Below, one piece after another: positions 7,713 to 16,081 of a stretch of DNA of 64,000 nucleotides; the stretch's first letter is position 1, and each line of letters begins with the position of its first letter. The stretch spans positions 186,001 through 250,000 of the forward strand of contig NZ_FCNW02000003.1 of the NCBI RefSeq assembly GCF_001544475.1. The letters run 5' to 3'. Made by a program: the position numbers and the translations under genes. A model generated the notes under the pieces. The model was not told the DNA's origin. It ran no database searches and saw nothing but the letters and a program-made list of their open reading frames with translations. The stretch comes from Caballeronia humi. GTDB taxonomy: Bacteria; Pseudomonadota; Gammaproteobacteria; Burkholderiales; Burkholderiaceae.

Positions 7713-10700
7713 ATGACCTATCAAGTTCTCGCACGCAAATGGCGGCCGAAATCGTTCGCGTCGCTCGTCGGCCAGGAGCACGTCGTTCGTGCGCTCACGC
7801 ACGCACTCGACGGCGGCCGCCTGCATCACGCCTATCTGTTTACAGGCACGCGCGGCGTCGGCAAGACGACGCTCTCGCGCATCTTCGCGAAGGCGCTCAA
7901 CTGTGAAACGGGCGTGACCTCCACGCCGTGCGGCGTGTGCCGTGCGTGCCGGGAAATCGACGAGGGGCGTTTCGTCGATTACGTCGAGATGGATGCGGCA
8001 AGCAATCGCGGGGTCGACGAGATGGCGGCGCTGCTCGAACGCGCCGTCTACTCGCCGGTCGATGCGCGCTTCAAGGTCTACATGATCGACGAAGTGCACA
8101 TGCTCACGAACCACGCGTTCAACGCGATGCTGAAGACGCTCGAAGAGCCGCCATCGCATGTCAAGTTCATTCTCGCCACCACCGATCCGCAGAAAATTCC
8201 GGTCACGGTGCTCTCGCGCTGTCTGCAATTCAATCTGAAGCAGATGCCGGCGGGCCACATCGTCTCGCATCTCGAACACATCCTCGGCGAGGAACATATT
8301 CCGTTCGAGTCGCAGGCGCTGCGGCTTTTGTCGCGCGCAGCGGACGGCAGCATGCGCGACGCGCTCTCGCTCACCGATCAGGCGATCGCCTATTCGGCCA
8401 ATCAGGTCACCGAGGAAGCCGTGCGCGGCATGCTCGGTGCGCTCGATCAAAGTTATCTGATCCGCCTGCTGGAGGCGCTCGCGGCAGGGGATGGCGAAGG
8501 CGTACTGTCTGTGGCTGATGAGATGGCGTTGCGCAGTCTGTCGTTTTCGACCGCGCTGCAGGATCTTGCGGGATTGCTGCACCGGATCGCGTGGGCGCAG
8601 TTCGCGCCGGCATCGGTGCTGGATGAATGGCCCGAGGCGGAGGATGTTCGGCGGTTTGCCGAGGCGCTTTCGGCGGAACAGGTGCAATTGTTCTATCAGA
8701 TCGCGACGGTCGGGCGCAGTGAGTTGGGCCTCGCGCCTGATGAGTATGCTGGCTTCACCATGACCCTGTTGCGCATGCTCGCGTTCGAACCGGCGGGTGG
8801 GCCGGGCGGCGGCGGTGGTGTCGTGGTGAATGGGCCGTCGTCGGGCGCCGAGGTTGCGCGCAAGGCGGTCGCCGGCGTGGCGGTTGCGGGTTCGCGTGCG
8901 CTGGTGTCGGGTGAGAGTGAGTCGAGCGGTGCGCGTGCTGTTGCGGCGACCGTCTCTTCGACGCCAACGCACGCGCAGTCATCGAGCTCGCGGGAATCGG
9001 CGGCGATGGTCGAAGCGTTTGAGCAAGAGGCAAGTACTACGCGGAGCGCCGCTGCGCACGTCGACTCGCCGCGTTCTGCTGATGCAGGCGTTCGTGAGAA
9101 CGCTGTGTTGAAGCATTTGAATGCCGCGGGCGGGGCGGCAACCTCCGATAACGCGATGCTCAAGCGTTCGAACGACGCCGCATCGGCAGGACTGGCTGCG
9201 TCTGAAGGCGCGATGCCCGCACAGGCGTCTCGGCGTGAGCCGAAGTCTCAGGACAATGCCGCGTTGGCAGAATTGGCTGCGTCTGAAGGCGCGATGCCCG
9301 CACAGGCGTCTCGGCGTGAACCAAAGTCCCGGAACAGCTTCGCATCGGCAGAATCGGGTGCGCCCGAAGGCGCGATGCTTGAGCGTCCGGATGCTGCTGC
9401 ACAGCCTTCTCCTGGCGCGCCGAAGTCTCAGATCGCCGCTGCATCGGCAGGGTCAGCTATTCCGGAAAACGTGGCGATCTCCGAACGCGCGACGACGCCT
9501 CTGAACATTGCTGCATCGGCAGGAACGAGTACGCCTGCAAGCACAGCAACGCAAAAAGGTGCGACGCCCACGCACCCGAATGTCGCTTCGCATGAGGAAT
9601 TGGCGCCTTGGGACGACGCAGTAACGTCCGGAGGTGCAACGAACGCTTCCGCGCAAAATGAATCGCGGGCGTTCGAAGGAGCGGCGTCGAATCCCGATGC
9701 CGCAGCATGGGCAGAACCGCCGACGACCGAAAGCACCGAGTCGGGCGAAGCCGCCGCGTCAGCACGCGAGAGCGATGTTGCGACCGATTTCGACGCAGCA
9801 TCGCTAACAAACGCACCGCGCTCGCCCACCGACTCCGCGCAGCAATCTCCCGACGTATCCGCATCGCCCGTCGCCGCAGCCGCGCGGCAAGCCGCCACCG
9901 ATTCCGCACGCGATACCCCGACACCCGCCGACAAACCCCGCGCCGCCACCGGCGCAAGCGCCGCGCTCGACGTGTTGCGCAGCGCGGGAATGCGCGTGTC
10001 GTCGGATCGGGGAACGCGAGGCGCGCCGCCTGTGCCGAAACCCGTCGCGGCGTCGCCGAAGCGCGCCGCGCCCGCTGTGCAGGTCCCGACGCCGCGTCGC
10101 GCGCCCGCCGCAACCGTCGAAGCCACCCCGAAGCCCGCCACCGAAGCCACGCCTAAACTCAGCGCCAGCTCCGCCGTGCCGCCGTGGGAAGACATGCCGC
10201 CGGACGACTATATGCCGGCATCGTCGGAGGACGCGTACTTCATGCCGCCCGACGACAACTTCGTCCCCGCGTTCGACAGCGGCCCCGACGACCTTCAGTT
10301 CAACGCCGCGCCGGCGAAAGCAACCTCGAAACCCGACCCGCGTCCGCTTCCCGCAGCCGTGCCGCTCGATGCGATCGGCGTCGCGGGCGACTGGCCGTCG
10401 CTCGCCGTCGACTTGCCGTTGAAGGGCATCGCCTACCAGCTTGCCTTCAATAGCGAACTGACCGCCTGCGACGCCGCGTCGATCGCGCTCAGCGTGCCTG
10501 TGCCGCAATACGCTGAGGCAGCGCAAGTCGCTAAACTGAAGGCAGCGCTTGCCGAAAAACTCGGCCGCGCGTTCGAAGTGAATGTCACGGTCGGGCCGGC
10601 GCGCCGCACGGCCGCCGCCGTCGATGCCGCCGCCCGCGCAAAACGCCAGCAGGAAGCCGAGCAGGAAATCACGCAGGATCCGTTCGTGCAGTCGCTGATC

Positions 10701-10769
10701 CGCGACTTTGGCGCGAGCATCGTCCAGGGTTCGATCAAGCCGCTCGCAGCGGGCCTGCGACCAGAGTAA
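7713..10769 (+). CDS. dnaX: DNA polymerase III subunit tau (and gamma)
   Basis: This is the clamp-loader ATPase of the replisome. Residues 1-370 form the AAA+ clamp-loader part, with Walker A GTRGVGKT at 45-52 and four zinc-binding cysteines at 64, 73, 76 and 79. The last 150 residues match the tau C-terminal domain that binds the polymerase alpha subunit. Between them lies a linker of roughly 450 residues, rich in Ala, Ser, Pro and Glu, with a 27-residue near-identical repeat (ASEGAMPAQASRREPKS, DNA at about 9195 and 9276). At 1018 residues it is much longer than the 643-residue E. coli protein. I see no A-AAA-AAG frameshift site like the E. coli one. Confidence 0.96.
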   Translation: MTYQVLARKWRPKSFASLVGQEHVVRALTHALDGGRLHHAYLFTGTRGVGKTTLSRIFAKALNCETGVTSTPCGVCRACREIDEGRFVDYVEMDAASNRGVDEMAALLERAVYSPVDARFKVYMIDEVHMLTNHAFNAMLKTLEEPPSHVKFILATTDPQKIPVTVLSRCLQFNLKQMPAGHIVSHLEHILGEEHIPFESQALRLLSRAADGSMRDALSLTDQAIAYSANQVTEEAVRGMLGALDQSYLIRLLEALAAGDGEGVLSVADEMALRSLSFSTALQDLAGLLHRIAWAQFAPASVLDEWPEAEDVRRFAEALSAEQVQLFYQIATVGRSELGLAPDEYAGFTMTLLRMLAFEPAGGPGGGGGVVVNGPSSGAEVARKAVAGVAVAGSRALVSGESESSGARAVAATVSSTPTHAQSSSSRESAAMVEAFEQEASTTRSAAAHVDSPRSADAGVRENAVLKHLNAAGGAATSDNAMLKRSNDAASAGLAASEGAMPAQASRREPKSQDNAALAELAASEGAMPAQASRREPKSRNSFASAESGAPEGAMLERPDAAAQPSPGAPKSQIAAASAGSAIPENVAISERATTPLNIAASAGTSTPASTATQKGATPTHPNVASHEELAPWDDAVTSGGATNASAQNESRAFEGAASNPDAAAWAEPPTTESTESGEAAASARESDVATDFDAASLTNAPRSPTDSAQQSPDVSASPVAAAARQAATDSARDTPTPADKPRAATGASAALDVLRSAGMRVSSDRGTRGAPPVPKPVAASPKRAAPAVQVPTPRRAPAATVEATPKPATEATPKLSASSAVPPWEDMPPDDYMPASSEDAYFMPPDDNFVPAFDSGPDDLQFNAAPAKATSKPDPRPLPAAVPLDAIGVAGDWPSLAVDLPLKGIAYQLAFNSELTACDAASIALSVPVPQYAEAAQVAKLKAALAEKLGRAFEVNVTVGPARRTAAAVDAAARAKRQQEAEQEITQDPFVQSLIRDFGASIVQGSIKPLAAGLRPE
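9191..9345 (+). repeat. 81-bp tandem repeat inside dnaX linker
   Basis: Two near-identical copies, 81 bp (27 codons) apart, both encode AASEGAMPAQASRREPKS. A third, more diverged APEGAM copy follows. The reading frame is kept. They add to the length of the disordered linker only. Confidence 0.85.
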
Positions 10770-11012
10770 GGCGCATGGAATCTGAGCAAGCGCGTGAGCC
10801 AGAGAAAGCGGCGCAGCGCAAGCCCTCGCCGACAGCGATAGCTCTGATCGACAGCGCCGGCAAAAAGATTATTCGAACGACGCTCGCCGATGAGGCTAAA
10901 AGCGTCGCGCGCGAAGTTTTTCGAGATACGCGCTGGCAAGCAATACGCAACGTGCAACCGGACGCGTCCGTCACTGATCCGCATTACCCCGATCCAAGCA
11001 AGGAGCCACATC

Positions 11013-11339
11013 ATGATGAAGAACCAACTCGCCGGGCTGATGAAGCAGGCCCAGCAGATGCAGGAAAACATGAAGAAGATGCAGGACCAGCTCGCGCTGA
11101 TCGAGGTGGAAGGGCAGTCGGGCGCGGGCCTCGTCAAGGTGACGATGACCTGCAAGAACGACGTGCGCCGCGTGCAGATCGACCCGAGCCTGCTCGCCGA
11201 CGACAAGGACATGCTTGAAGACCTCGTCGCCGCCGCCTTCAACGACGCAGTCCGCAAGGCCGAAGCCACCACTCAGGAAAAGATGGGCGGCATGACAGCC
11301 GGCATGCCGATGCCGCCGGGCTTCAAGATGCCGTTTTAA
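11013..11339 (+). CDS. ebfC: YbaB/EbfC nucleoid-associated protein
   Basis: The 108-residue protein has the family start ([23 protein letters not shown]) as an amphipathic helix and a Met/Gly/Pro-rich tail. The family forms dimers that bind DNA with little sequence preference. It lies between dnaX and recR, the usual order. The ATG at 11013 has AAGGAG 8 nt before it; the longer frame from 10890 is discarded because its first 41 residues are unlike the family. Its job is usually linked to recombinational repair with RecR, by gene context. Confidence 0.93.
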   Translation: MMKNQLAGLMKQAQQMQENMKKMQDQLALIEVEGQSGAGLVKVTMTCKNDVRRVQIDPSLLADDKDMLEDLVAAAFNDAVRKAEATTQEKMGGMTAGMPMPPGFKMPF

Positions 11340-11369
11340 GGGCGCGTCGCGCGTCCATCGCAGGAACAC

Positions 11370-11966
11370 ATGAAACAACCTTCCGCGTTGTCGGCGCTCG
11401 TCGAAGCGCTGCGCGTGCTGCCGGGCGTCGGTCCGAAGTCGGCGCAGCGCATGGCCTATCACCTGATGCAGCACGATCGCCCGGGTGCGGAAAAGCTCGG
11501 GCGATCGCTCATGTTCGCTACCGAAAACCTGAAGCACTGCGAGAAGTGCAACACGTTCACCGAGGCGCAGATCTGCGAAGTGTGCAGCGATCCCGAGCGC
11601 GATCCGGCGCTCCTGTGCGTCGTCGAAACGCCCGCCGACCAGATCATGCTCGAACAGACGCTCACCTATCGCGGGCTCTATTTTGTGCTGATGGGGCATC
11701 TGAGTCCGCTCGACGGCATCGGCCCGAAAGAGATTCACTTCGACCGGCTGATCAGTCGCGCGAACGATGGCATCGTGCAGGAAGTCGTCCTCGCGACGAA
11801 CTTCACGAACGAAGGCGAGGCGACCGCGCACTATCTGGCCCAGACGCTCAAGTCGAAGGGATTGACGGTGACGCGTCTTGCGCGAGGCGTGCCGGTGGGT
11901 GGCGAACTCGAATACGTCGATGCCGGGACGATCGCGCGCGCGATGCTGGACCGGCGCTCTGTATAG
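11370..11966 (+). CDS. recR: Recombination mediator RecR
   Basis: The 198-residue protein has the N-terminal helix-hairpin-helix ([17 protein letters not shown]), a zinc finger with Cys57, Cys60, Cys69 and Cys72, and a Toprim domain ([14 protein letters not shown] onward). RecR works with RecO and RecF to load RecA onto SSB-coated gaps. Length is normal. It lies 30 nt after ebfC and ends 10 nt before the DUF1653 gene, so dnaX-ebfC-recR-DUF1653 may be one transcript. Confidence 0.97.
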   Translation: MKQPSALSALVEALRVLPGVGPKSAQRMAYHLMQHDRPGAEKLGRSLMFATENLKHCEKCNTFTEAQICEVCSDPERDPALLCVVETPADQIMLEQTLTYRGLYFVLMGHLSPLDGIGPKEIHFDRLISRANDGIVQEVVLATNFTNEGEATAHYLAQTLKSKGLTVTRLARGVPVGGELEYVDAGTIARAMLDRRSV

Positions 11967-11976
11967 GACTGGTCGA

Positions 11977-12201
11977 ATGACTGAAGAAGAAGCAAAGGCG
12001 CTCGCCACGCATCGGCACTACAAAGGCGGCCTGTATCGTGTGATCGGTGTGGCGCGGCATTCCGAAACCGAGGAGCCGATGATCGTCTACGAACATCTGT
12101 GGCCGCATGAACGCGGCTTGTGGGTGCGTCCGGCCGAGATGTTCAACGGCACGCTCGACGACGGCACGCCGCGCTTCAAGGCGCTCGATATTCCGCTTTG
12201 A
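11977..12201 (+). CDS. DUF1653 domain protein
   Basis: The 74-residue protein has the DUF1653 pattern: HYKGGLYRVIGVARHSETEEP, then VYEHLWPHERGLWVRPAEMF, ending in a short FKAL segment. The fold and role are not known to me; members are small, single-domain and cytosolic. The ATG at 11977 follows the recR stop by 10 nt. The stop is followed at once by the hairpin array, so read-through from this gene could transcribe the array. Confidence 0.85.
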   Translation: MTEEEAKALATHRHYKGGLYRVIGVARHSETEEPMIVYEHLWPHERGLWVRPAEMFNGTLDDGTPRFKALDIPL

Positions 12202-12223
12202 AGCGCGGCCCAGAAAAAATCTG

Positions 12224-12926
12224 TATGGGGCGAGAGTAAGCGCATGGGGCCAGAGTAAGCGCTAAAGCGCCAACTCTGGTCGACCGCGTTGCATGGGACC
12301 AGAGTAAGGCGCTGAAGCGCCAACTCTGGTCGACCGCGTTGCATGGGACCAGAGTAAGGCGCTGAAGCGCCAACTCTGGTCGACCGCGTTGCATGGGACC
12401 AGAGTAAGGCGCTGAAGCGCCAACTCTGGTCGACCGCGTTGCATGGGACCAGAGTAAGGCGCTGAAGCGCCAACTCTGGTCGACCGCGTTGCATGGGACC
12501 AGAGTAAGCGCTGAAGCGCCAACTCTGGTCGACCGCGTTGCATGGGACCAGAGTAAGCGCTGAAGCGCCAACTCTGGTCGACCGCGTTGCATGGGACCAG
12601 AGTAAGCGCTGAAGCGCCAACTCTGGTCGACCGCGTTGCATGGGACCAGAGTAAGCGCTGAAGCGCCAACTCTGGTCGACCGCGTTGCATGGGACCAGAG
12701 TAAGCGCTGAAGCGCCAACTCTGGTCGACCGCGTTGCATGGGACCAGAGTAAGCGCTGAAGCGCCAACTCTGGTCGACCGCGTTGCATGGGACCAGAGTA
12801 AGCGCTGAAGCGCCAACTCTGGTCGACCGCGTTGCATGGGACCAGAGTAAGCGCTGAAGCGCCAACTCTGGTCGACCGCGTTGCATGGGACCAGAGTAAG
12901 GCGCTGAAGCGCCAACTCTGGTCGAC
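12224..12926 (+). repeat. Tandem array of 14 hairpin-forming units (49/50 bp)
   Basis: The unit is a 35-nt imperfect hairpin, GACCAGAGT-AA-GGCGC-TGAA-GCGCC-A-ACTCTGGTC, then a 15-nt spacer, GACCGCGTTGCATGG. There are 14 right arms and 13 spacers. The 5' edge (12224-12281) is degenerate (a partial unit, then a unit with a TAAA loop), followed by four 50-bp units, eight 49-bp units that lack one G in the upper stem, and a final long-form hairpin. The last arm ends 6 nt before the AGGAG of the next gene. Each unit has a GTCGAC site. Spacers are identical, there are no cas genes, and unit length is not a multiple of three. Confidence 0.95.
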
Positions 12927-12938
12927 ACAGGAGACAAC

Positions 12939-14144
12939 ATGACCGCATCGACCGGGCCGCTCGCCGGCGTCAAGGTGCTGGAACTCGGCACGCTGATCGC
13001 CGGGCCGTTCGCCGCGCGCTTCATGGGCGAATTCGGCGCCGACGTCATCAAGGTCGAAGACCCGAACGGCGGCGATCCGCTGCGCAAATGGCGCAAGCTC
13101 TATCCGGAAGTCGGCGGGACGTCGCTCTGGTGGGCCGTGCAGGCGCGCAACAAGAAATCCGTGACCGTGAATCTCAAGGCCGAAGAGGGCAAGGAGATCG
13201 TGCGGCGGCTCGCGAAGGAAGCCGATATCGTCGTCGAGAACTTTCGGCCGGGGTTGCTCGAAAAGCTCGGGCTCGGCTACGAGGTCTTGTCGGCGGAAAA
13301 CCCAGGGCTCGTCATGGTGCGCCTGTCCGGCTATGGGCAGACAGGTCCGTATCGCGACCGGCCGGGCTTCGGCGCGATCGCGGAATCGATGGGCGGCTTG
13401 CGGCACATCACCGGTTATCCCGACTTGCCGCCGCCGCGCATTGGCATCTCGATCGGCGATTCGATCGCGGCGCTGCACGGTGTGATCGGCGCGCTGATGG
13501 CGCTGCATCACAAGCAGGTGAACGGCGGACGCGGCCAGGTGGTCGACGTCGCGCTCTACGAAGCTGTCTTCAACATGATGGAAAGCGTCGTGCCGGAGTA
13601 CGGCGTGTACGGCCTCGTGCGCGAGCGCACGGGCGCGTCGCTGCCGGGCATCGTGCCGTCGAACACGTATCCGTGCCGCGACGGCAGCGTCGTGATCGGC
13701 GGCAACAGCGATCCGATCTTCAAGCGCCTGATGAACGCCATCGAACGCGACGATCTCGCGAACGATCCCGCGCTCGCGTCGAACGACGGCCGCGTGCCGC
13801 GCACGCAGGAAATCGACGCAGCGATCGGCGCGTGGCTCGCGCCGCGCAGCATCGACGAGGCGCTCGCGGTGCTCAACGCCGCCGACGTACCGGCGGGCCG
13901 CATCTACAGCGTCGCCGACATGTTTACCGACCCGCAGTACCTCGCGCGCCAGATGCTGCAGCGTTTTCCGTGGCAGGACGGCCGCGAGATCACGCTGCCG
14001 AACGTCACGCCCAAGCTCTCGGAGACGCCCGGCGAAACGCGCTGGCTCGGGCCGCAACTGGGTGAACACACGGATGAAGTCCTTCAATCGCTCGGGTATG
14101 ATCCTGACGATATCGCGAGGCTGCGCGCGGCCAGGGTGATCTAG
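12939..14144 (+). CDS. CoA transferase family III (CaiB/BaiF)
   Basis: The 401-residue protein starts TGPLAGVKVLELGTLIAGPFAARFMGEFGADVIKVE, the standard start of family III CoA transferases, which move CoA from an acyl-CoA donor to a carboxylic acid through an aspartyl-CoA intermediate. Length is normal. AGGAG lies 5 nt before the ATG, directly after the hairpin array. It is followed 54 nt later by a substrate-binding protein, ATPase and permease, so the four genes probably form an operon that imports and CoA-activates one compound. The substrate is unknown; an organic acid is a reasonable guess. Confidence 0.9.
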   Translation: MTASTGPLAGVKVLELGTLIAGPFAARFMGEFGADVIKVEDPNGGDPLRKWRKLYPEVGGTSLWWAVQARNKKSVTVNLKAEEGKEIVRRLAKEADIVVENFRPGLLEKLGLGYEVLSAENPGLVMVRLSGYGQTGPYRDRPGFGAIAESMGGLRHITGYPDLPPPRIGISIGDSIAALHGVIGALMALHHKQVNGGRGQVVDVALYEAVFNMMESVVPEYGVYGLVRERTGASLPGIVPSNTYPCRDGSVVIGGNSDPIFKRLMNAIERDDLANDPALASNDGRVPRTQEIDAAIGAWLAPRSIDEALAVLNAADVPAGRIYSVADMFTDPQYLARQMLQRFPWQDGREITLPNVTPKLSETPGETRWLGPQLGEHTDEVLQSLGYDPDDIARLRAARVI

Positions 14145-14198
14145 CCGCGGCGGACCAGAGCACAACAACAAGACCACGAGAATCGGAGACAGAAGTCG

Positions 14199-15236
14199 AT
14201 GAAACGCAGAACGTTCATTGCGAGCGGTGCCGTGCTCGCAGGCGGAGTAGTGTCGGGCGCGCCGCTCGCATTCGCGCAGGCGAAGCCGGAGCAGTCGAAA
14301 GTGGCCGTCGCGGTCGGCGGCAAGAACCTGTTCTATTACCTGCCGCTCACCATCGCCGAGCGCCGCAATTACTTCAAGGACGAAGGGCTCGAAGTCGAGA
14401 TCTCCGATTTCGCCGGCGGCGCGAAGGCGCTGCAGGCGGCGGTCGGCGGTAGCGCCGATGTCGTGTCGGGCGCATTCGAGCACACGCTGCTCTTGCAGGC
14501 GAAGGGCCAGATGTTTCGCGAATTCGTGCTGCAAGGGCGCGCGCCGCAGATCGTGTTCGCGGTATCGAAGAAGGCGATGCCGAACTACAAGACCGTCGCC
14601 GATCTGAAGGGCAAGAAGATCGGCGTGACGGCGCCCGGTTCGTCGACGTCGATCATGGCGAGCTACGTGCTCGCGAAGGCGGGGCTGACCGCGAGCGACG
14701 TCGCGTTCATCGGCGTGGGCGCGGGCGCCGGCGCGATTGCCGCGCTGCAATCCGGCCAGATCGACGCGATCGCGAACCTCGATCCCGTGATGACCAAGCT
14801 GGAGCGCTCGGGCGATATCCGCATCATCTCCGATACGCGTACGCTCGCCGATACGAAGAACGTCTTCGGCGGCAACATGCCGGCGGGGTGTCTGTACGCG
14901 TCGCAGAGTTTCATCAACAAGAACCCGAACACGACGCAGGCGCTCACCAACGCGATGGTCCGCGCGCTGAAGTGGCTGCAGACGGCATCGGGTTCCGAGC
15001 TGATCGCGACCGTGCCGGAAGGTTATCTGCTCGGCGACCGCGCGCTCTATCTCGACTCGTGGCAGCACGTGAAAGAAGCCTTGTCGCCAGACGGCCTGAT
15101 GCCCGCCGACGGTCCCGCGACTTCGCTGAAAACCTTGCAGGCGTTCGATCAGACCGTGAAGGGCAAGCCGATCGATCTGTCGAAAACGTGGACGAACGAC
15201 TTCGTCAAGAAGGCCCTGGCGAGCGTGAAGGCCTAA
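14199..15236 (+). CDS. ABC transporter substrate-binding protein, NitT/TauT type
   Basis: The 345-residue protein begins MKRRTFIASGAVLAGG and a hydrophobic stretch ending AFAQA, a twin-arginine (Tat) type signal peptide, so it is likely exported folded to the periplasm. The mature part fits the SsuA/TauA/NMT1-like fold (LPLTIAERRNYFKDEGLEVE, GSADVVSGAFEH). This group binds sulfonates, taurine, nitrate, pyrimidine precursors or aromatic acids. It is the second gene of the CoA-transferase operon, with GGAGACAGAAGTCG before the ATG. The ligand cannot be told. Confidence 0.88.
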   Translation: MKRRTFIASGAVLAGGVVSGAPLAFAQAKPEQSKVAVAVGGKNLFYYLPLTIAERRNYFKDEGLEVEISDFAGGAKALQAAVGGSADVVSGAFEHTLLLQAKGQMFREFVLQGRAPQIVFAVSKKAMPNYKTVADLKGKKIGVTAPGSSTSIMASYVLAKAGLTASDVAFIGVGAGAGAIAALQSGQIDAIANLDPVMTKLERSGDIRIISDTRTLADTKNVFGGNMPAGCLYASQSFINKNPNTTQALTNAMVRALKWLQTASGSELIATVPEGYLLGDRALYLDSWQHVKEALSPDGLMPADGPATSLKTLQAFDQTVKGKPIDLSKTWTNDFVKKALASVKA

Positions 15237-15239
15237 GCG

Positions 15240-16061
15240 ATGGCGCTCACGTCTTCCTACGCGCTCGCGCTCGAAAACATCACGTGCACGTTCACGTCGC
15301 GCGACGACCGCAACGCCCGCTACACCGCCGTCAGCCAGACGACGCTGCGCATCGCGCCGGGCGAGTTCGTCTCGGTGGTCGGTCCGACGGGCTGCGGCAA
15401 GTCCACGTTGCTCAACATCGGCGCGGGGCTGTTGCAGCCGTCGTCGGGCGAGGTGACGGTGTTCGGCGAACCGCTCGCTGGCATCAACCGGCGCGCGGGC
15501 TATATGTTCCAGGCCGAAGCGCTGATGCCGTGGCGCTCGGCAATCGATAACGTCACCGCCGGCCTCGCGTTTCGCGGCGTGCCGAAAAACGAGGCGCGCG
15601 AACGCGGCGAGGAGTGGCTGAAACGCGTAGGCCTTGGCGGCTTCGGTGACCGCTATCCGCACCAGCTATCGGGCGGCATGAGAAAGCGCGTCGGCATGGC
15701 GCAGACGCTGATCCTCGATCCTGACATCATCCTGATGGACGAGCCGTTCTCCGCGCTCGACATCCAGACGCGCCAACTGATGGAAAACGAGCTGCTCGAC
15801 TTGTGGGCGGCCAAGCGCAAGGCCGTGCTCTTCATCACGCACGACCTGGACGAAGCGATTTCGATGTCGGATCGCGTGGTCGTGCTGTCGGCGGGGCCGG
15901 GCACGCATCCGATCGGCGAATTCACGATCGATCTGCCTCGTCCGCGCGATGTCGCCGAGATTCGCTCGCATCCGCGCTTCGTCGAATTGCATGCGCAAAT
16001 CTGGGGCGTGCTGCGCGAAGAGGTGCTGAAGGGCTATCAGCAGCAGCTTACCGCCGTCTAA
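15240..16061 (+). CDS. ABC transporter ATP-binding protein, NitT/TauT type
   Basis: The 273-residue cytosolic ATPase has Walker A GPTGCGKST at 48-56, signature LSGGM at 143-147 and Walker B IILMDEP at 163-169, followed by the D-loop and the switch histidine (FITHDLDEA). It is closest in pattern to SsuB/TauB. It starts 4 nt after the binding-protein stop and is followed by the permease after 20 nt. The N-terminal 25 residues are slightly longer than in SsuB. Confidence 0.92.
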   Translation: MALTSSYALALENITCTFTSRDDRNARYTAVSQTTLRIAPGEFVSVVGPTGCGKSTLLNIGAGLLQPSSGEVTVFGEPLAGINRRAGYMFQAEALMPWRSAIDNVTAGLAFRGVPKNEARERGEEWLKRVGLGGFGDRYPHQLSGGMRKRVGMAQTLILDPDIILMDEPFSALDIQTRQLMENELLDLWAAKRKAVLFITHDLDEAISMSDRVVVLSAGPGTHPIGEFTIDLPRPRDVAEIRSHPRFVELHAQIWGVLREEVLKGYQQQLTAV

Positions 16062-16081
16062 TCCGAGGCCGAACGACAATC

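Noticed and set aside
7713..10769. E. coli-type programmed frameshift in dnaX
   Set aside because: The only A-rich run in the linker (near 9552) is not in the correct frame for a slippery heptamer.
10775..11218. 147-residue open frame upstream of and overlapping ebfC
   Set aside because: It overlaps most of ebfC in another frame, has no ribosome binding site, and its second half is a frame-shifted, Arg-rich shadow.
12224..12926. CRISPR array
   Set aside because: Spacers are identical, repeats are hairpins of a different style, and no cas gene is nearby.
12087..15662. 1191-residue open frame on the minus strand, with repeated peptides over the array
   Set aside because: It is antisense to well-supported CoA-transferase and binding-protein genes. 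The repeat unit is 49 or 50 bp, so all three minus frames are open there by composition, and the peptide repeats are a by-product.
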